The notes below the pieces were generated by a model. The model did no database searches, was not told where the DNA came from, and saw nothing but the letters and a program-made list of their open reading frames with translations. DNA of 64,000 bases from Mycolicibacterium tusciae JS617 (GTDB taxonomy: Bacteria; Actinomycetota; Actinomycetes; Mycobacteriales; Mycobacteriaceae): positions 2,914,001 to 2,978,000 of the forward strand of contig NZ_KI912270.1 of the NCBI RefSeq assembly GCF_000243415.2, written 5' to 3'. This document shows, one piece after another, positions 29,123 to 40,397 of the stretch (positions are counted from its first letter, which is position 1; each line of letters opens with the position of its first letter). The translations under genes were made by a program, and so were the position numbers.

Positions 29123-30399
29123 ACAACAGCCACGATCCTCTGTCAGTGCTGCATGGCGATGAGCTTGTCGTGCAACCTGATCCGGCGTTCGCGGCTCGGC
29201 TGCGCTCACGTCTGGAAGGTGCACTGAACCTACCCAATCGAACCGAAGGAGTTGACATGAGCGGCACCGATACCGCCATCGCCGAACTGACTCAATCCGT
29301 CCCGGCGGCTGGTTTGCCGAGGCCCGCCGCACTGCCGTACCTGACAGTTGCCAACGCGCGCGAGGCGATCGCCTGGTACGTCGACGCGTTGGGCGCTGTC
29401 GTCGTCGGCGAACCGATCGTGATGGACGACGGCCGCATCGGGCATGCCGAGCTCGCGCTCGGCGGCGGCATGTTCTACCTCGCCGATGAGTATCCCGAGA
29501 TAGGCATGAAAGCCCCTGCTCCACAGGCTGTTTCAGTCATGCTGGTAGTGGCGGTCGCAGACACCGACAGTGCGGTAGAGCGGGCCCGGAGCCTCGGTGC
29601 CACCGTGCGTCAGGAAGCGCGCGAGGCTCACGGCTCGCGAAATGCCGCGATCATTGACCCGTTCGGGCACTGCTGGTCGCTCAACGGCCCGACAACCGGG
29701 GCGGCGGTGGCGATCCAGCACGGAGATGTCGGCTATGTGTCGGTGTGGGCGCCGGACGCTGAGCGGGCGGCGGCCTTCTACGATCACGTCCTCGGCTGGG
29801 AGTTCGACCCCGACACCCATCAGGTCACCAACACCAAGCAGCGCATCGGCATCTACAGCGTGCCGGGGCAGTCCACCTTGTTCTGCAGCTACGCGGTGGG
29901 CGATCTCGCAGCTGCACGACAGGCGATCGTCGCCGCCGGCGGGACTGTCGACCAACTGCAACAGTTCGACTTCGGCGTCGGATGCGGTGCGACAGATCCG
30001 GCCGGAACCAGCTTCGCAGTGTTCGAGGCTGCGCCGGGTACCGCTCGACCTGAGCTGAACGGCTCTGGGCCCGGCGAGCTTTCGTACATCACCTACGAGG
30101 TTGCGGATTCGAGCGCCTTCCGGGCTTTCTATAGCGGACTGCTGTTCTGGTCGTTCGAGCCGGGCCGAATCGACGACGGCTGGCAGATTCAGCACACCCA
30201 CCCGATGGCGGGCGTCGCGGGCGGCAGCGCGCAGGCGGTCACGGTGCCGATGTGGACCGTCGCCGACATCGAAGCCGCGGTCACGCGGGTACGCGAGGCC
30301 GGCGGCACCGTGATCGAGGAGCCGTCAACGCAGTCGTACGGCTCCTCGGCACAGTGCACCGACGATCAGGGCACGCGGTTCTACCTCGGCGAGCTCTGA
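29119..30399 (+). CDS. Three-domain VOC (glyoxalase/dioxygenase fold) protein coupled to an ECF sigma factor
   Basis: The 426-residue product begins with a 55-residue segment (PDPAFAARLRSRLEGALNLP) of a kind often found in proteins encoded directly after ECF sigma factors. Three VOC-like units follow: about 60-180 (PYLTVANAREAIAWYVDALG), about 185-295 (GYVSVWAPDAERAAAFYDHV) and about 305-425 (SYITYEVADSSAFRAFYSGL). VOC domains bind small molecules or metals. An ATG at 29257 would give a protein without the N-terminal segment. Whether it is an enzyme, a resistance protein or a sensor for the sigma factor cannot be told. Confidence 0.85.
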   Translation: MNNSHDPLSVLHGDELVVQPDPAFAARLRSRLEGALNLPNRTEGVDMSGTDTAIAELTQSVPAAGLPRPAALPYLTVANAREAIAWYVDALGAVVVGEPIVMDDGRIGHAELALGGGMFYLADEYPEIGMKAPAPQAVSVMLVVAVADTDSAVERARSLGATVRQEAREAHGSRNAAIIDPFGHCWSLNGPTTGAAVAIQHGDVGYVSVWAPDAERAAAFYDHVLGWEFDPDTHQVTNTKQRIGIYSVPGQSTLFCSYAVGDLAAARQAIVAAGGTVDQLQQFDFGVGCGATDPAGTSFAVFEAAPGTARPELNGSGPGELSYITYEVADSSAFRAFYSGLLFWSFEPGRIDDGWQIQHTHPMAGVAGGSAQAVTVPMWTVADIEAAVTRVREAGGTVIEEPSTQSYGSSAQCTDDQGTRFYLGEL

Positions 30400-30405
30400 C
30401 GGATT

Positions 30406-30458
30406 GCGATTTCGGTGCCCGGACGGTCGATGAGCGATCGTTTGGGCACCGAAATCGC
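30406..30458. terminator. Perfect 15-bp inverted repeat between convergent genes
   Basis: GCGATTTCGGTGCCC and GGGCACCGAAATCGC are exact inverted repeats with a 23-base loop, filling the gap between the convergent VOC and ferredoxin reductase genes. There is no strong U-run. It fits a bidirectional, mycobacterial-type intrinsic terminator. Confidence 0.6.
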
Positions 30459-30461
30459 TGA

Positions 30462-31667
30462 TTAGCCGAGGACGTCGGCGATGGGTGCGCCCGCCGCGAT
30501 CTTGGCGCGGGCCTTCATGACCTTTCCAGGCATGCCACCGCCGACCACTCCGGCCACCACGCCGTCGCGCTCGTAGTAGGCCAAGAACTTGCGGCCGTCA
30601 TCCGAGACGACGTGCACGATGTCATCGGCTTCGGGCTCACCAAGACACTGGATCTTGACGTCGTACTGGTCACTCCAGAAGTACGGCACGGTGACCGTGG
30701 CCGGCAAGTCCTTGCCGAGTATGGCGGCCACCATGCCTCTCGCCTGGTCGGCGACGTTGCTCCAATGTTCCACGCGCACTTGGTGTCCAAGGGCGTGGCG
30801 CCACGACGCGACATCGCCGATCGCCCACACATGGGCTGCGCTGGCACGGCCACGGTCGTCGCAGACGACGCCGTTGTCGATTTCGAGGCCACTGCCGTCA
30901 AGCCACTCGGTGGCCGGACGGGAACCGATGCCGACGACGACGAGATCGGCTTCGAGTTCGGTGCCGTCGCTCAGCACGACTCGCTCCACGCGCTCGGCTC
31001 CGCCGACTTCCGACACCCCGACACCGCACCGCACGTCGACACCTTCGGCGCGATGCAGTCGGGCGACCAACTCGCCGATCTGCCCGCCCAGCACTGACGC
31101 CAGCGGCGACGGCTGCGGCTCCACCAGAACTACCTCGACGCCCATCCCACGCAGACTCGCCGCGACCTCACAGCCGATGAATCCCGCACCGACGACAACC
31201 GCTCGTCTCGCCGACCCGGCATCCTTACGCAACGCGAGGCTTTCGTCGAAATTCCGCAGCACGTGGATTCCGGGGAGATCGGGGAACGACGGGATGCGCT
31301 TGGGCACCAAGCCCGTGGCGATGATCAGTTCGTCGTAGGAAAGCGCGCTGCCATCGGCCAGGCTCAGCGTCTGCGCCGCTGTGTCGACCGAGGAGGCGCC
31401 GTTCCCGAGCAATACGGTGATGTCGTTCTCGGCGTAGAACTCGGCCGGCTTGAGCGTGACGTCGTCGGTCTCGGCGCGCAGCACTTCCTTCGACAGCGGT
31501 GGCCGGTCATAGGGCAGATGGTCTTCATCGCTGACAATGGTGACCGGCCCGGTGTATTCGGAGCGCCGCAGCTGTTCGGCTGTGCGGGCAGCCGCCAGGC
31601 CGCCTCCGACGATCACGATTCCCCCAGTGGTGGACATGGGCAAATTTTGCACGATGCCATTCGACAT
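30462..31667 (-). CDS. FAD-dependent ferredoxin reductase
   Basis: The protein has up to 401 residues (an ATG at 31637 would give 391). It has the FAD motif GGIVIVGGGLAAARTAEQLR, the active-site-like DHLPYDRPPLSKEVL, the second dinucleotide motif VVVGAGFIGCEVAASLRGMG, and the FAD-closing VWAIGDVASW. This is the rhodocoxin/putidaredoxin-reductase type that moves electrons from NAD(P)H to a ferredoxin. From memory it matches Rv0688, which lies in the same tuf-mft interval in M. tuberculosis. It may serve a P450 or other ferredoxin partner. Confidence 0.9.
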   Translation of the reverse strand: MSNGIVQNLPMSTTGGIVIVGGGLAAARTAEQLRRSEYTGPVTIVSDEDHLPYDRPPLSKEVLRAETDDVTLKPAEFYAENDITVLLGNGASSVDTAAQTLSLADGSALSYDELIIATGLVPKRIPSFPDLPGIHVLRNFDESLALRKDAGSARRAVVVGAGFIGCEVAASLRGMGVEVVLVEPQPSPLASVLGGQIGELVARLHRAEGVDVRCGVGVSEVGGAERVERVVLSDGTELEADLVVVGIGSRPATEWLDGSGLEIDNGVVCDDRGRASAAHVWAIGDVASWRHALGHQVRVEHWSNVADQARGMVAAILGKDLPATVTVPYFWSDQYDVKIQCLGEPEADDIVHVVSDDGRKFLAYYERDGVVAGVVGGGMPGKVMKARAKIAAGAPIADVLG

Positions 31668-31683
31668 TTGTCCGCCACCCCGG

Positions 31684-32130
31684 TCAGGTGCGGTCCCGGT
31701 CGATGATGTTGGTCAGCACCACGATGCTTTCGCTGCGCTCGACATCGGCCGCCGAACGGATCCGCTCCAGCGCCTCCTCCAGATGGCGCATGTCGCGCGC
31801 GAGCACGTGCAGCATCGCATCAGCGGTCCCGGTGACGGTGGCTGCGCCAATCACCTCGGGGATGTCGATCCAGGCCGCGCGCAACTGTTCTGGCGCGATG
31901 GTGCCGTGCCGGAACACCTGCACGTACGCCTCGGTGTTCCAGCCGAGCGCACTGCGGTCGACGACGGTGGTGAAACCCCGGATGACGCCGTTGTCCAGCA
32001 GGCGATCGACCCTGCGCTTCACCGCGGGCGCCGACAGGTTCACCCGCTCACCGATCTCGGCGTAGGTGGCCCGTGCGTCGTTGGCGAGTTCGGCCAGGAT
32101 GCGCTCGTCGGTCTCGTCCAAACGGTCCAT
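31684..32130 (-). CDS. Lrp/AsnC-family transcriptional regulator
   Basis: The ATG at 32130 gives 148 residues. An N-terminal helix-turn-helix (MDRLDETDERILAELANDAR, then YAEIGERVNLSAPAVKRRVD) is followed by an AsnC ligand domain with AYVQVFRHGTIAP and VIGAATVTGTADAMLHVLA. It is divergent from the DDAH-rocD-permease operon and probably activates it in response to arginine or ornithine. The same pairing, AsnC next to DDAH-like, rocD and rocE genes, is known from M. tuberculosis Rv2320c-Rv2324. Confidence 0.92.
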   Translation of the reverse strand: MDRLDETDERILAELANDARATYAEIGERVNLSAPAVKRRVDRLLDNGVIRGFTTVVDRSALGWNTEAYVQVFRHGTIAPEQLRAAWIDIPEVIGAATVTGTADAMLHVLARDMRHLEEALERIRSAADVERSESIVVLTNIIDRDRT

Positions 32131-32161
32131 CGCCACCTCCACACAAGAAATCGCCGCATTT

Positions 32162-32198
32162 TTGCGTCGAGCACAATGAATAATAGGTCATTACGCAA
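32162..32198. promoter_or_regulatory. Regulatory region with spaced inverted repeat (AsnC/ddaH divergent promoter)
   Basis: TTGCGT (32162-32167) and ACGCAA (32193-32198) form an inverted repeat with a 25-base AT-rich spacer, in a 113-base divergent gap. Another TTGCAAAA lies at 32213. Lrp/AsnC octamers commonly bind several such half-sites. Confidence 0.4.
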
Positions 32199-32243
32199 GA
32201 AACGGTGATTGATTGCAAAATCGATACACCATATCGTCTATTT

Positions 32244-33107
32244 ATGACGATCTCAGATGTCGCCGCCCTCGCGGCCCCGGTATCCGATGTCGCCGCGGCA
32301 CGGGAGAGGGTGGCCTCGATCCGCCACTATGCGATGACGCCACCGACGTTCTTCACCGTCGAGTACGCGATCAACCCCTGGATGGACACCTCCGTTCCCG
32401 TGGACACCCATCTGGCACTCACGCAATGGGAAGCCCTGCGCCAGACATACAAGGCGCTAGGCCACACCGTCGAACTCGTCGAGCCGGTCGCGGGCCTGCC
32501 GGACATGGTGTACGCCGCCAACGGCGGAATGATGGTGAACGGCAGGGCTGTCTCCGCGCGGTTCGCTTATCCGCAGCGCGCCGGTGAGTCCGCCGCCTAC
32601 ACCGAGTGGATGACCCGTCACGGCTACCGCCCCGCGGATACCCGACACACCAACGAGGGCCAGGGCGACCTGCTCGTCGTCGGTTCAATCATCCTGGCGG
32701 GCTACGGTTTCCGCACCGATCTGCGGGCCCACGACGAAATCGCCGCCGCGCTGCGCATGCCTGTCGTCAGCCTCGAGCTGGTCGATCCGCGCTTCTACCA
32801 TCTCGACACCGCGCTCGCGGTGCTCGACAACACCACGATCGCGTTCTACTCGCCCGCATTCAGTGACGCGTCGCGGGCCCAGCTGCTCGAGCTGTTCCCC
32901 GACGCGATCGAGGTGGGAAGCGCCGACGCATTCGTGCTGGGCCTCAACGCCGTGTCCGACGGCCGCAACGTCGTGCTGCCCGCCGCCGCGACCGGCTTCG
33001 CCGAACAGCTGGCCGAAGCCGGATTCCGGCCCATTGGTATCGATCTGTCCGAACTGCTCAAGGGTGGCGGATCCGTCAAATGCTGCACATTGGAGGTACA
33101 TCCGTGA
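32244..33107 (+). CDS. Dimethylargininase-like amidinohydrolase
   Basis: The ATG at 32244 gives 287 residues; no ribosome-binding site precedes it, so the transcript may be leaderless. A GTG at 32205 is an alternative. The pentein-fold marks are DMVYAANGGMMV, NEGQGDLLVVGSIILAGYGF, RFYHLDTALAVLD and a C-terminal SVKCCTLEVHP that carries the catalytic cysteine. Family members hydrolyse N-omega-methylated arginine to citrulline plus an amine, or arginine-like substrates. It is the first gene of an operon with rocD and a permease, and the GTGA overlap couples it to rocD. Confidence 0.85.
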   Translation: MTISDVAALAAPVSDVAAARERVASIRHYAMTPPTFFTVEYAINPWMDTSVPVDTHLALTQWEALRQTYKALGHTVELVEPVAGLPDMVYAANGGMMVNGRAVSARFAYPQRAGESAAYTEWMTRHGYRPADTRHTNEGQGDLLVVGSIILAGYGFRTDLRAHDEIAAALRMPVVSLELVDPRFYHLDTALAVLDNTTIAFYSPAFSDASRAQLLELFPDAIEVGSADAFVLGLNAVSDGRNVVLPAAATGFAEQLAEAGFRPIGIDLSELLKGGGSVKCCTLEVHP

Positions 33108-34354
33108 CCGTTGTCGACACCATGAACATCACAGAGGCGGCGATCGCCGTGGACGACCGTTACGTCGCCCACAACTACTCACCGCTGCCGGTGGTCGCGG
33201 CCAGTGCGGACGGCGTATGGATCACCGATGTCGAGGGCCGTCGCTACCTCGACTGCCTGGCCGCCTACTCGGCGGTCAACTTCGGCCACCGCAATCCGGA
33301 GATCATCGCCGCCGCCCATGCGCAGCTGGACAGCGTGACGCTGGTGAGCCGGGCGTTTCACTCCGACCGGCTCGGCCCCTTCTGCCAGGCATTGGCCGGA
33401 CTGTGCGGCAAGGACATGGTGCTGCCGATGAACAGCGGTGCCGAGGCCGTGGAGAGCGGCATCAAGGTCGCCCGCAAATGGGGCACCGATGTCAAGGGCG
33501 TGCCCGCCGGTCAGAGCAATATCATTGTGGCGCACAACAACTTCCATGGCCGCACCACAACCATTATCAGCTTCTCCGACGACGAGACGGCGCGCAGCGG
33601 ATTCGGCCCGTACACACCCGGGTTCCGTTCGGTGCCCTTTGGTGACGCCGACGCCCTCGCAGCCGCGATCGACGAGAACACCGTCGCCGTTCTGCTCGAA
33701 CCGATCCAGGGCGAGGCCGGGATCATCGTTCCGCCGCGCGACTTCCTGTCGCGCGTCCGTGCGCTGTGCACCGAGCACCACGTGTTGATGATCGCTGACG
33801 AGATTCAGTCGGGTCTGGCGCGGACCGGACGCACGTTCGCGTGCGACCACTTCGGCGTCGTGCCCGACATCTATTTGCTGGGCAAAGCCCTCGGCGGCGG
33901 CGTGGTTCCGTTGTCCGCCGTCGTCGCCGACCGAGATGTACTCGGGGTGTTGCATCCCGGCGAGCACGGCTCGACGTTCGGCGGCAACCCACTTGCGGCC
34001 GCCATCGGCCTTACGGTTGTGGGGATACTGGAGCGCGGCGAGTTCCAGTCGCGTTCAGCAGAACTCGGTGACCACCTGCATGCCAGGTTGCGCGCACTCA
34101 TCGGGTCCGGAGTGGTCGCCGTACGTGGCATGGGGCTGTGGGCAGGCGTGGACATCGAACCCGAGCTCGGCAGCGGAAAGCAGATCAGCCTCAAACTCGC
34201 CGAACGTGGTGTGCTGGTTAAGGACACGCACGGTTCGACGTTGCGGTTCGCGCCGCCGCTGGTGATCACCGACAAGGAGATCGACTGGGCGATTGGGCAG
34301 TTAGCCGATGTTCTGGCCGATACGGGTTCACACTTGTCCGGTACTGCCGTATAG
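33104..34354 (+). CDS. rocD: Ornithine aminotransferase
   Basis: The GTG at 33104, overlapping the upstream stop, gives 416 residues. Class III aminotransferase marks are present: NSGAEAVESGIKVARKWG, HGRTTTIISFSDDE, the acidic LLEPIQGEAGIIVP, DEIQSGLARTG, and the PLP lysine in LLGKALGGGVVPL. The enzyme converts ornithine and 2-oxoglutarate to glutamate semialdehyde and glutamate. As I recall, the M. tuberculosis homologue is split into rocD1 and rocD2; this copy is intact. Confidence 0.95.
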   Translation: MTVVDTMNITEAAIAVDDRYVAHNYSPLPVVAASADGVWITDVEGRRYLDCLAAYSAVNFGHRNPEIIAAAHAQLDSVTLVSRAFHSDRLGPFCQALAGLCGKDMVLPMNSGAEAVESGIKVARKWGTDVKGVPAGQSNIIVAHNNFHGRTTTIISFSDDETARSGFGPYTPGFRSVPFGDADALAAAIDENTVAVLLEPIQGEAGIIVPPRDFLSRVRALCTEHHVLMIADEIQSGLARTGRTFACDHFGVVPDIYLLGKALGGGVVPLSAVVADRDVLGVLHPGEHGSTFGGNPLAAAIGLTVVGILERGEFQSRSAELGDHLHARLRALIGSGVVAVRGMGLWAGVDIEPELGSGKQISLKLAERGVLVKDTHGSTLRFAPPLVITDKEIDWAIGQLADVLADTGSHLSGTAV

Positions 34355-34370
34355 CGCCACAGGAGGCACC

Positions 34371-35869
34371 ATGACTGCCCCAACGATCAGCCTCAGGGAC
34401 CAGCTGCTGCGGCGCAGGCCCGTGACCGGCGCGCCGGTGGCGCACGGCGCCTCCGACCATCTCAAACGAAGTATCGGCGCATTCCAGCTGACGATGTTCG
34501 GCGTCGGCGCCACCGTCGGCACCGGCATCTTCATCGTGCTGCAGCAGGCGGTACCAAAGGCCGGCCCCGCGGTGCTGATCTCGTTCGTCATCGCAGGCAT
34601 CGCCGCGGGTCTATCCGCCATCTGCTACGCGGAAATGGCCTCCGCCGTCCCGGTTTCCGGGTCGACCTATTCGTACGCCTACACGACGATGGGTGAGTTC
34701 GTCGCGATGGGCGTGGCCGCATGCCTGCTTCTCGAATACGGCGTCTCCATGTCTGCGACGGCTGTCGGCTGGAGCGGTTATCTGAACAAGCTGCTGGACA
34801 ACTTGTTCGGATACACGTTGCCCCATTCGCTGAGCGCGGCGCCGTTCGGTGAGACACCGGGCATCGTCAACCTTCCCGCCATGCTCTTGATCGTCATGTG
34901 TGCGCTGTTGCTGATTCGCGGCGCCAGCGAGTCGGCGAAGGTCAACACCATCATGGTGCTTCTCAAGTTGGGGGTGCTCGCGCTGTTCGTCGCCGTCGCA
35001 GCGACCGCGTTCACCACTGACCACTTCGCCGGGTTCTGGGAAAAGGGCTTTGCGGGAATCACCGCGGGAGCGGCCACCATCTTTTTCACCTTCATCGGCC
35101 TGGACGCGGTGTCGACCGCCGGTGACGAGGTGAAGGATCCCCAGCGGACCATGCCGCGCGCGATCATCGCCGCGCTGATCGCCGTCACCACCATCTACAT
35201 TCTGGTGGCGTTCGCGGGCCTTGGTACGCAGGAAGCCGATGCGTTCGGATCCGAAGAACAGTCGGAGGCAGGCCTTTCGGTCATCCTCGAGAATGTCCTC
35301 GGAGGGTCGACCTGGGCCAGCACGATCCTCGCGATCGGCGCGGTGATCTCGATCTTCTCGGTGACGCTCGTTGTGATGTACGGCCAGACCCGCATCCTGT
35401 TCGCCATGGGCCGCGACGGGTTGCTGCCATCGATGTTCGCGAAGGTCAACCCGCGCACCATGACGCCGGTTAACAACACCATCATCGTGGCCGTCATCAC
35501 GGGACTTTTGGCGGGCTTCGTCCCCATCGACTACCTGTGGGACCTGGTGTCGATCGGCACGCTCGTCGCCTTCATCACGGTCGCGATCGGCGTGATCATC
35601 CTGCGCCGCCGCGAGCCCGACCTGCCTCGCGGCTTCAGGGTTCCCGGCTATCCGGTGACACCGATCCTGTCCATCGCCGCCTGCTTGTGGATCCTGTACG
35701 GCCTGCCACCGAACACCTGGATCTGGTTCGGGATCTGGGTGTTCGCGGTGCTGACTTTCTACTTCCTCTGGAGCCGACGCCACAGTGCGCTGATCGACGG
35801 CGGCGACGGCCTCATCCCCACCGCGGCGCCGACGGAGGACGAAGTACTGATTCCGCCAAAGGATCCCCA

Positions 35870-35873
<4 letters not shown>
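34371..35873 (+). CDS. APC-family amino acid permease (RocE-like, CAT type)
   Basis: AGGAGG six bases before the ATG at 34371 fixes the start; the product has 500 residues and about 12-14 membrane segments. GAFQLTMFGVGATVGTGIFI is the first-helix G-rich motif of APC transporters, and DEVKDPQRTMPRAI is the cytoplasmic loop motif of the cationic amino acid transporter group. It probably imports arginine or ornithine for RocD. Its stop overlaps the start of the USP gene (ATGA). Confidence 0.9.
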
Positions 35874-37677
<1,804 letters not shown>

Positions 37678-38922
37678 TCAATCGAGGGCGTCGCGGGTTA
37701 TCGGGCAGGTCATGCAGTGCCCTCCCCCGCGGCCGCGGCCGAGCTCGGCGCCCACGATGGTGATCACCTCGACGCCGGCCCGGCGCAACAGCGTGTTGGT
37801 ATGGGTGTTTCGGTCGTAGGCGAAGACCACCCCCGGTTCGACGGCGACAAGGTTGTTGCCGCTGTCCCACTGCTGGCGCTCCGAGTCGTATTTCGTTCCA
37901 CCGGTTTCCACCACGCGTAACGCCGCCAGTCCGAGCGCGTCGGCAACCACTTCGACGAAGGGCTTGCTCGCTTCCTCCACTTCGACGCCCGGATCGGCAT
38001 CGCTGGGATGCAGGACGAAAGTCTGGATCGAATCGACGATCTCCGGATACAGCGTCACGACGTCACGGTCTGCGAAGGTGAACACGGTGTCCAGGTGCAT
38101 GGCCGCACGCAACTTGGGCATTCCGGCCACGATGACCTTGGTGACGGCATTCTCGGCGAACAGCTTGGCCGCCACCTGGGTGATGGCCTGACGCGAGGTG
38201 CGTTCGCTCATTCCGATGATGACGACTCCGTTGCCCGGCACGAGGACATCCCCGCCCTCGATCGTCGACATCCCCCACGACTCTTCCGGGTCGCCCCACC
38301 ACACGGTCGACCCGACGAAGTCCGGGTGGAACTCATAGATGGCCTTCATCAACAACGTCTCGTCGTGGCGAGCGGGCCAGAACAGCGGATTGAGCGTCAG
38401 GCCTTGATATATCCAGCAGGTCGTGTCGCGGGTGTACAGCGTGTTGGGCAGCGGCGGCATCAGATACTCCGTGACGCCTGCCGCTTCGCGCGCCAGGGCC
38501 CGGTAACCCGACTGGATCTCAGACGGCAGGTCCCGTGTCGACATGCCACCGATGAGCAGCTCCGTCAGTCGCGGGGCCTTCAAGGAGTCCAGGAAACCGC
38601 GGGTGTCGTCCACGAGTCCCAGGCCCACTTCGTTCGGCACGATCTTGCGGTCGAGAAGCCAGGATTTCGCCTCGGGAATCTCCATCGTCTCGGCGAGGAG
38701 CTCGTGCAGTTCGACCACCTCGACATCGCGGTCGCGCATCTTGTCGATGAAGTCGAAATGGTCGCGGCGGGCGTTCTGCACCCACAGCACATCGTCGAAC
38801 AGCAGGTCGTCGCAGTTGGTTGGGGTGAGCCGCTCGTGCGCCAGACCGGGCGAGCACACCAGCACCTTGCGCAGCTTGCCGACCTCGGAGTGAACGCCAT
38901 AGTTCGCAGACGGATTCGTCAC
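37678..38922 (-). CDS. arcA: Arginine deiminase
   Basis: The 414-residue protein has arginine deiminase marks: [67 protein letters not shown], and the C-terminal [17 protein letters not shown] with the catalytic cysteine. It hydrolyses arginine to citrulline and ammonia. It is 26 bases downstream of an APC antiporter gene on the same strand. No arcB or arcC gene is visible here, so the later steps must be encoded elsewhere or citrulline is used otherwise. Confidence 0.96.
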   Translation of the reverse strand: MTNPSANYGVHSEVGKLRKVLVCSPGLAHERLTPTNCDDLLFDDVLWVQNARRDHFDFIDKMRDRDVEVVELHELLAETMEIPEAKSWLLDRKIVPNEVGLGLVDDTRGFLDSLKAPRLTELLIGGMSTRDLPSEIQSGYRALAREAAGVTEYLMPPLPNTLYTRDTTCWIYQGLTLNPLFWPARHDETLLMKAIYEFHPDFVGSTVWWGDPEESWGMSTIEGGDVLVPGNGVVIIGMSERTSRQAITQVAAKLFAENAVTKVIVAGMPKLRAAMHLDTVFTFADRDVVTLYPEIVDSIQTFVLHPSDADPGVEVEEASKPFVEVVADALGLAALRVVETGGTKYDSERQQWDSGNNLVAVEPGVVFAYDRNTHTNTLLRRAGVEVITIVGAELGRGRGGGHCMTCPITRDALD

Positions 38923-38948
38923 TTTAATTCCTCTCCAGCGATGAGCCG

Positions 38949-40397
38949 CTAGATCTCGATCGCTCCAGTTGCCAAGGACACCACACCTGCGACGGCGCCG
39001 AGGAGAATCACCCCGAACAGCACCGCCTCGGCCGGCCGGAAAACTCGAAGACCGCGCTCGCGACGCGCCTTGAAGTACAGCGCGGCGGCCGGGGCGTACA
39101 AAATGCAGGACAGCAGAAGCTTGTCCGGACCCGCGGCGTAGATGAGGAACAAGGTGTACACCGTCGCCAGGCCGGAGATCACCATGTCCGGCACGAGCGA
39201 CTTGCCGTTGCCGTAGGTCTCGCGGGTGGCGGTCAGTTTCAGCGCGTACGCCGCTGCCAGGAGGTAAGGAATCAAGGACAGCGCGGCGGTCAGATCCAGC
39301 ATGAAATCCAGCGCGTCTGAGGCGAACAGCAACGCAACGAGCAACAGCGAAGTCAGCCCGGCGGCCATGATCAGTGCGGTGACCGGTGCGCCGTGGCTGT
39401 TGGTGCGCGCCAAGAACTTCGGCATGTCATCGGACTTCGCCGGTATGTAGAGCACCTCCGCAGCCATCAACGTCCACGCAAGATAGGCGCCTAATACCGA
39501 CACGATCACGCCGACCCGAATGAATATCGATCCCCAGGGACCGACGACCGACTCCAAGACCGCCGCCATGGACGGCTGGCTAACGCCGGCGAGTTCATCC
39601 TGGGGCATCACGCCGTAGGACACCATTGTCACCAGCGCGAAAACACTGAGCACACTGAGGAATCCGATGACGGTCGCGCGGCCGACGTCCTCCCGTTTGC
39701 GCGCCATCCTCGAATAGACGCTGGCGCCCTCGATGCCCAAAAACACGAACACGGTGATCAGCATCGTGCCGGTGGCCTGGTCCCAGATCGCCGACAGCGA
39801 ATACCCTTCCTCACCACCCCAGAAGTTGTCGGCAAAGACATCGGCCTTGAACGCGATGGCCGCGATCACGATGAAGGCAAGGATCGGCAGTACTTTGGCA
39901 ACAGTAACGATGTAGTTGATGACCGCCGCATCCTTGACTCCACGCATCACCAGGGACGCGAACAGCCACACCCCGATCGCCGACACGACAACTGCGAGCA
40001 CCGTGTCGCCTCCGCCGAATGCGGGTACCAACGCGCTCATCGTCGCAGTGATCAGCACCCAGTACGACGTGTTGCCCGCGCAGGCCGATGCCCAGTACCC
40101 GATCGCGGAGTTGAAACCGACGTAGTCGCCGAAACCGGCCTTCGCGTAGGCGAAGATGCCTGCGTCGAGTTGGGGTTTGCGCGTCGCGAGGCGTTGAAAG
40201 ACGAATGCCAGCATCAACATTCCCAAACCTGCGACGGTCCAGGCGATGATCGCTCCGAGCACGCCCGTTTCGGTACCAAACCGGCGGGGCAGGAGAAAAA
40301 CACCAGACCCGATCATCGACCCGACGACCATCGCGGTCAGCGTTGGGAGACTGACCTTCTGATCGGCTTTTGGTGTGGACGTGTCGGTATCGGTCAT
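38949..40397 (-). CDS. APC-family basic amino acid/polyamine antiporter (ArcD-like)
   Basis: The start at 40397 overlaps the NhaC-like stop (ATGA) and gives 482 residues with about 12 membrane segments. [20 protein letters not shown] is the first-helix signature of the basic amino acid antiporters (ArcD/LysP-AdiC side of the APC superfamily). With arcA downstream, arginine/ornithine or arginine/citrulline exchange is the likely job. The C-terminal 40 residues are hydrophobic with a basic loop. Confidence 0.88.
   Translation of the reverse strand: MTDTDTSTPKADQKVSLPTLTAMVVGSMIGSGVFLLPRRFGTETGVLGAIIAWTVAGLGMLMLAFVFQRLATRKPQLDAGIFAYAKAGFGDYVGFNSAIGYWASACAGNTSYWVLITATMSALVPAFGGGDTVLAVVVSAIGVWLFASLVMRGVKDAAVINYIVTVAKVLPILAFIVIAAIAFKADVFADNFWGGEEGYSLSAIWDQATGTMLITVFVFLGIEGASVYSRMARKREDVGRATVIGFLSVLSVFALVTMVSYGVMPQDELAGVSQPSMAAVLESVVGPWGSIFIRVGVIVSVLGAYLAWTLMAAEVLYIPAKSDDMPKFLARTNSHGAPVTALIMAAGLTSLLLVALLFASDALDFMLDLTAALSLIPYLLAAAYALKLTATRETYGNGKSLVPDMVISGLATVYTLFLIYAAGPDKLLLSCILYAPAAALYFKARRERGLRVFRPAEAVLFGVILLGAVAGVVSLATGAIEI

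Noticed and set aside
37678..38922. Complete arginine deiminase pathway (arcABC)
   Set aside because: Only arcA and transporters are present; no ornithine carbamoyltransferase or carbamate kinase gene is in the window.
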